Positions 37,029-41,753 of a stretch of DNA of 41,753 nt are shown piece by piece; the first letter of the stretch is position 1, and each line of letters starts with the position of its first letter. Position numbers and translations under genes: made by a program. This DNA is from Deltaproteobacteria bacterium. Its GTDB lineage: Bacteria > Desulfobacterota > Deferrimicrobia > Deferrimicrobiales > Deferrimicrobiaceae. The notes below the pieces were generated by a model. The model was given only the letters and a program-made list of their open reading frames with translations. It was not told where the DNA came from and ran no database searches. The stretch spans positions 1 to 41,753 of the forward strand of contig JACRMU010000056.1 in assembly GCA_016219515.1 (NCBI GenBank), written 5' to 3'.

Positions 37029-38318
37029 ATGACGCTGCTGCATCGGGCAAGATCGGGAAAGCTTCCGGAGGAGGTCGCAAGAGCCGCCGCGGAGGAGGGG
37101 ATCGCGCCGGAGAAGCTCCGGGAGTCGATCGCCGCCGGCAGGGCGGTCATCCCGCGGAACCGCAAGCGGCGCGACATCCGCCCCGTCGCCATCGGCGAGG
37201 GGCTTCGCGTCAAGATCAACGCCAACGTGGGGACCTCCCGCGACCGGGCGGACATCTCCGCCGAGCTCGAAAAGACGCGGGTCGCCGTCGCTGCGGGCGC
37301 GGACGCCGTGATGGACCTCTCCACCGGCGGACCGATCGACGAGATCCGGCGGGCGATCCTCGCCGAATGCCCGGTCCCCGTGGGGACCGTGCCGGTCTAT
37401 CAGGCGGCGGCCGACGCCGCCTCCCGCGGGAAATCCTGGGTGGAGCTGTCTCCCGACGACTTCTTCGACGGCATCCTCAAGCAGGCGGAGGACGGCGTCG
37501 ATTTCATGACCGTCCACTGCGGCGTGACGAGGGATGCGCTGTCGCGGCTCGTCCGCGAGGGGCGCCGGCTGGACATCGTCAGCCGCGGGGGATCGCTATT
37601 GGCCGAATGGATGGAGTTCAACGGCCTCGAGAACCCGTTCTTCGAGCACTACGACCGGCTGCTCGACATCTGCAGGGAGTACGACATCACCGTCTCCCTG
37701 GGCGACGGCCTGCGCCCCGGCTGCCTGGCCGACGCCACCGACCGCGCGCAGGTGCACGAGCTGATGACGCTGGGAGAGCTCACGGAGCGCGCCTGGAAAC
37801 GGGACGTGCAGGTCATGATCGAGGGGCCGGGCCACGTGCCGCTCCACCAGATCGCCGCCAACGTGCAGCTCCAGAAGCGCCTCTGCCACGGCGCCCCCTT
37901 CTACGTCCTGGGGCCGCTCGTCACCGACATCGCGCCGGGGTACGACCACATCACCTCGGCCATCGGGGGGGCGATCGCCGCGTGGAACGGGGCGGATTTC
38001 CTGTGCTACGTCACCCCGTCCGAGCACCTGCGCCTCCCCTCCGTGGAGGACGTGCGCACGGGGGTGATCGCCTCCCGCATCGCCGCGCACGCGGCCGATA
38101 TCGCCCGCGGGATCCCCGGCGCCATGGAGCGGGACAACCGGATGGCCGACGCCCGGCGGCGGCTCGACTGGAAGGCGCAGATCGAGCTTTCCCTGGACCC
38201 GGAAACCGCGCGGGGGATGCGATCGGGGAGCTTGCCGACGGTCGACGAGGCGGTCTGCACGATGTGCGCGGACCTGTGCGCCATCAAGACCTCGCAGAAG
38301 GCGATCCGGCGAGGGTAA
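37029..38318 (+). CDS. thiC: Phosphomethylpyrimidine synthase
   Basis: IKINANVGTSRDRADISAELEKTRVAVAAGADAVMDLSTGG...EGPGHVPLHQIAANVQLQKRLC...APFYVLGPLVTDIAPGYDHITSAIGGA; C-terminal CTMCADLC. Confidence 0.97.
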   Translation: MTLLHRARSGKLPEEVARAAAEEGIAPEKLRESIAAGRAVIPRNRKRRDIRPVAIGEGLRVKINANVGTSRDRADISAELEKTRVAVAAGADAVMDLSTGGPIDEIRRAILAECPVPVGTVPVYQAAADAASRGKSWVELSPDDFFDGILKQAEDGVDFMTVHCGVTRDALSRLVREGRRLDIVSRGGSLLAEWMEFNGLENPFFEHYDRLLDICREYDITVSLGDGLRPGCLADATDRAQVHELMTLGELTERAWKRDVQVMIEGPGHVPLHQIAANVQLQKRLCHGAPFYVLGPLVTDIAPGYDHITSAIGGAIAAWNGADFLCYVTPSEHLRLPSVEDVRTGVIASRIAAHAADIARGIPGAMERDNRMADARRRLDWKAQIELSLDPETARGMRSGSLPTVDEAVCTMCADLCAIKTSQKAIRRG

Positions 38319-38333
38319 GACAGGAATACCGGC

Positions 38334-38909
38334 CTATTTCCGGGACCGGCCCTTCGGCGGTGGAGAAGGCGCCGGTCCCCTCCCGCCCTCCTCTTTTCCT
38401 TCCGTCCCCCCCGCACGGAACTTTTCGCGGAACGATTCGCGGATTTTTTCGGGGAACGTCTTCTCGATCCACCCCGCCGCCACCAGCGCGCGGGGAGCCA
38501 GCTTCGAACTTTTCAGAAGGGCGGCGTCCCGCGGCAGCAGGATTACCAGCACGAAGACCAGGAGGATAGAGAACAGGGCCCCCTTGACCGTCCCCGCCAG
38601 CGCGCCCAGGAACCGGTCCGTGCCGGAAAGCCTGCTCGCGCGGACCCAGCGCTCGACGAGAAGCCCGAGCAGCCGCACGGCGATGTAAACGGCCAGGAGC
38701 GCGATGAGATACGCGGCGATTCCGGCATGGGGAAAGTCGAAGCGGAGAATCTTCAGAGCCCACGCATTGTACCGGACGGCCAGGATGTGGCCAAGGATCA
38801 GCCCCACGATGGAGGCCGCCTGCCGGACGAACCCCCGCAGCAGCCCGAAGAGGGCCAGGACCGCGCACAGGGCGACGATGCCGATATCGAGCGGGTTCAT
38901 CGAACCCAC
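38334..38909 (-). CDS. CvpA family membrane protein
   Basis: NPLDIGIVALCAVLALFGLLRGFVRQAASIVGLILGHILAVRYN... CvpA-type N-terminus, multiple TM segments. Confidence 0.85.
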   Translation of the reverse strand: MGSMNPLDIGIVALCAVLALFGLLRGFVRQAASIVGLILGHILAVRYNAWALKILRFDFPHAGIAAYLIALLAVYIAVRLLGLLVERWVRASRLSGTDRFLGALAGTVKGALFSILLVFVLVILLPRDAALLKSSKLAPRALVAAGWIEKTFPEKIRESFREKFRAGGTEGKEEGGRGPAPSPPPKGRSRK

Positions 38910-38958
38910 TTTACCTGAAGAAGGAATTCCGTTCCAGCGGGAGAAGGCGAAAAGGGCG

Positions 38959-41592
38959 TCAGTTGTCCCGGCCCATGGCCTTCGACACGGCGCGGGAGAG
39001 CTGTTCCAGCCGGTAGGGCTTCTGGATGAACCCTGAGATCCCCTCGTCGATGATCTCCTGGACGGCGCCGTCCAGGCTGAAGCCGGTGGAAAGGATGGCC
39101 CGCACCTCGGGATTCATCGCCTTGATCTCCCGGAAGCAGTCGCGCCCACCCAGGTTCGGCATGATCATGTCGATGATGACCAGGTCGATGTTCCCTCCGA
39201 ACCGCCGGTAGTACTCCACCCCCTCGCGGCCGTCGGAAGCCGTGCTGACCCGGTATCCCAGCGTCTGCAGCATCGCGCTGCAGACCTCCCGGACGGTCTC
39301 CTGGTCGTCGATCAGGAGGACGCTGCCCCTCCCTTCTTCCGTCTCCGCGGAGCGGGAGGAAACGATCTCCTCCTCCCTCCCCTTGCCGTCGGCGAGAGGA
39401 AGATAGATCTTGAAGAGGGAGCCGGCGCCGACCTTGCTCTCCACCTCGATGTACCCCCCGTGGTTCTTGACGATGCCGAAGACCATCGCAAGCCCCAGCC
39501 CGGTCCCCTTCCCCTGTTCCTTGGTGGTGAAGAAGGGATCGAAGATCTTCTCCAGGTGGCTCTCCGGAATCCCCGTGCCCGTGTCGGCCAGGTCGATCCT
39601 TGCGTACGAACCCGATTCGAGGTCCGACCGGGAGCCGGAGCGGATCTCGTCACGGCGGACGACGCTCGTGGAAAACGTCAGGACTCCCCCTTCCGGCATC
39701 GCATCCCGGGCGTTCACGGCCATGTTCATGAGCATCTGCTGCAACTGCGTCGGATCGCCGACGACCGTGACCGCGTCCGGCGCAAAGAACTTCCGGATCC
39801 GGATGCGCTTGTCCATGGCCCGCTCGATGAGTCCTGAGACGTCGTCGATCACCCTGTGGATGTCCACCGGCACGGCCAGGTTCTTTCCTCTCCGCGCGAA
39901 CCCCAGGAGCTGGGCGGTGAGCTGGGAGGCGCGGTCCGCGGCATCCTGGATCACGTTGGCGGCCTTGAGGACCTCGCTGCCCGGCTTGGCCTTGATCTTG
40001 AGAAGGTTGGCATATCCCAGGATCCCGGTCAGCAGGTTGTTGAAATCGTGCGCGATCCCTCCGGCGAGGGAGCCGATCGCCTCCATCTTCTGGGCCTGGA
40101 GGAGCTCGGCCTCCAGGAAGCGGCTCCGTTCCTGCGCCTCCACGCGCTTCGTGATGTCCCGTGCCGAGACGCAGTTGTATTCCTTGCCGTCGAACTCGAG
40201 GTAGTTGACCGTGACCTCGACGGGGATGATCCGGCCGTCCTTCGCGCGATGCCGCGACTCCATGGTGTAGGACTGCCGCTTCCGCAGGTCCTCCCAGTGG
40301 GCCGCCCATTTCTCCGCGGGAAATTCCGGGTTGATCTGGTGAATCGTCATCGACAGGAGTTCCTCGCACGTGTACCCCAACCCTTTGCACGCCTGGTCGT
40401 TGACGTAGATCAGGCGGCCGTCGGGGACCATCCAGTAGGCGGCGTCGCCCGCGCGGTCGACGGCGAACTGCATGAGCCGCAACTCCTCCTCCGACTTCTT
40501 GCGGTTGGTGATGTCCAGGAGCAGCCCGTCGACATAGGAAAAACCGCCCTGGGGGTCGAAGAAGAGCTGGCGCCGGTCCGCGAGCCACCGGATGCTGCCG
40601 TCCCTGTGCCGGATCCGGTATTCCACGCGCAGGACCTTCTCCTCTTTCCGCACCGCCTCCCGGAACCTTTCCTTCAACGGCTCGATGTCATCGGGATGGA
40701 CGATGTCCCGCCATCCCACCATCCTGCTCATGAAGTCCTTCGCCGGATAGCCGGTGAGCCGGACGACATCGGCGCCGATCAGGGGCAGGGACCAGTCCCG
40801 CAAGCCCCGGTAGACCACTCCCGGAACGTTGTCCATCAGCGACATCAGGCGGCTCGACAGTTCCTGCTGCGACTCGAACAGCCGGGTGTGCCGGATGGCG
40901 ACGGAAATCTGCCGGCCCACCGCTTCCGCCGTGCCGACCTCGTCCTCCGTCCATGCATGAGGTTCCGCGCGGTCGAGGAACAGGACGCCGATCAGCGCGT
41001 CGTGGACGCGCAGGGGAACGCCGACGTAGGACCCCAGGCGGACCCGCTCCGCCGCTTCCTTCCATTCGAGGTAACGGGAGGACCGCCGGAGATCGTCGAT
41101 GACGAGCGCCCGCCCTTTTTCATAGGTCTCCCGCGAATCCGACGGACGCAGGGGCCAGGGGAAGAACGGCTCGGAGGATGGAAATCCCGGGGAGCAATTT
41201 TCCACGAGTTTGTCGGGATTCCCGAAGAGCCGGATGGCGCACCGGGGCAGTTCGAGCATGCCGCGCACGTCCTGCACCGCTTCATCAAGCAGGGCGTCGA
41301 TGCCCGACTCCCCGAGCGCGGACGCCCCGATCCGCTTGAGGAGCTCGATCCGTTGCGACTGGACCTTTTTCTGAAATACCCGCAGTTCCTCGCGCCCCAC
41401 CTCGATCAGGCGGCTGGTCCTGCGGATCATCCCGAAAAGGAGAATATAGAGCGTTCCGAACCCGGCGAGGAGGGTCGCGGAGATCGCTAAGACGTTGGGT
41501 TCCCGGAGCCGGCTGAGGATAAAACAGAGGACGACGGTGACGGCAAACATCACCGCGCCGCACAAAATCGATAATCTGCGCAACAGGTTCAT
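38959..41592 (-). CDS. Hybrid sensor histidine kinase (2 TM, GAF, PAS domains, HisKA, HATPase_c, REC)
   Basis: GAF-like segment [25 protein letters not shown] signatures; [64 protein letters not shown]...[12 protein letters not shown]. Confidence 0.93.
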   Translation of the reverse strand: MNLLRRLSILCGAVMFAVTVVLCFILSRLREPNVLAISATLLAGFGTLYILLFGMIRRTSRLIEVGREELRVFQKKVQSQRIELLKRIGASALGESGIDALLDEAVQDVRGMLELPRCAIRLFGNPDKLVENCSPGFPSSEPFFPWPLRPSDSRETYEKGRALVIDDLRRSSRYLEWKEAAERVRLGSYVGVPLRVHDALIGVLFLDRAEPHAWTEDEVGTAEAVGRQISVAIRHTRLFESQQELSSRLMSLMDNVPGVVYRGLRDWSLPLIGADVVRLTGYPAKDFMSRMVGWRDIVHPDDIEPLKERFREAVRKEEKVLRVEYRIRHRDGSIRWLADRRQLFFDPQGGFSYVDGLLLDITNRKKSEEELRLMQFAVDRAGDAAYWMVPDGRLIYVNDQACKGLGYTCEELLSMTIHQINPEFPAEKWAAHWEDLRKRQSYTMESRHRAKDGRIIPVEVTVNYLEFDGKEYNCVSARDITKRVEAQERSRFLEAELLQAQKMEAIGSLAGGIAHDFNNLLTGILGYANLLKIKAKPGSEVLKAANVIQDAADRASQLTAQLLGFARRGKNLAVPVDIHRVIDDVSGLIERAMDKRIRIRKFFAPDAVTVVGDPTQLQQMLMNMAVNARDAMPEGGVLTFSTSVVRRDEIRSGSRSDLESGSYARIDLADTGTGIPESHLEKIFDPFFTTKEQGKGTGLGLAMVFGIVKNHGGYIEVESKVGAGSLFKIYLPLADGKGREEEIVSSRSAETEEGRGSVLLIDDQETVREVCSAMLQTLGYRVSTASDGREGVEYYRRFGGNIDLVIIDMIMPNLGGRDCFREIKAMNPEVRAILSTGFSLDGAVQEIIDEGISGFIQKPYRLEQLSRAVSKAMGRDN

Positions 41593-41695
41593 CCCGCCCC
41601 CGGCCCGATTTGGGCCACCTGAGGAGTCTTTTCGGCAATCGAGGAGAAAATCATTAAGGAAAATATTACGGAATACTGCATCGTCAAAGAAGCTG

Positions 41696-41724
41696 TTGGC
41701 TTTCGGAAGTCCCGAGTGTATAAA
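41696..41724 (+). promoter_or_regulatory. Candidate sigma70 promoter for the downstream tRNA
   Basis: TTGGCT (41696-41701), 17-nt spacer, TATAAA (41719-41724), about 9 nt before the tRNA 5' end. Confidence 0.6.
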
Positions 41725-41733
41725 GGATTTTAC

Positions 41734-41753
41734 GCCGGAGTGGTGGAACTGGC
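41734..41753 (+). tRNA. 5' end of a probable tRNA-Leu (truncated by window edge)
   Basis: GCCGGAGTGGTGGAACTGGC matches the acceptor/D-arm 5' pattern of bacterial tRNA-Leu. Confidence 0.75.

Noticed and set aside
39856-41490. 544-aa plus-strand ORF
   Set aside because: Antisense shadow of the hybrid kinase; no domain signature.

Overview
High-GC bacterial chromosomal window, probably Desulfuromonadota or a related deltaproteobacterial lineage (inferred from gene content). It is mostly housekeeping DNA: comM, rplU-rpmA-obgE-proB-proA-nadD-rsfS, comF, a nitrilase, a C-terminal hldE-type nucleotidyltransferase, mltD, msrB, trmN6-like/DUF1015/Sua5/DUF89, purE-purD-purH, an mlaD-mlaF-mlaE set, alr, a TPP-riboswitch thiamine operon, cvpA and two large hybrid histidine kinases. 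I saw no CRISPR array, prophage or complete IS element. The observations most worth a second look are: (1) the radical-SAM gene behind the TPP riboswitch carries HydG-type features, including a C-terminal CX2CX22C motif; (2) a perfect 19-bp tandem duplication frameshifts the C-terminus of the DUF1015 gene away from a conserved-looking ending; (3) the mlaD-like gene is split by a -1 offset at a G6 run; (4) a composite palindromic/direct-repeat element lies between proB and proA; (5) two adjacent perfect hairpins cover the Shine-Dalgarno and start codon of a binding-protein lipoprotein paired with a hybrid kinase; (6) one ORF looks like a LapA-LapB fusion; (7) the cysteine desulfurase and rsfS lack canonical start codons; (8) the comM 5' intergenic region is structured. 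All family calls come from reading the sequence; no database search was run.
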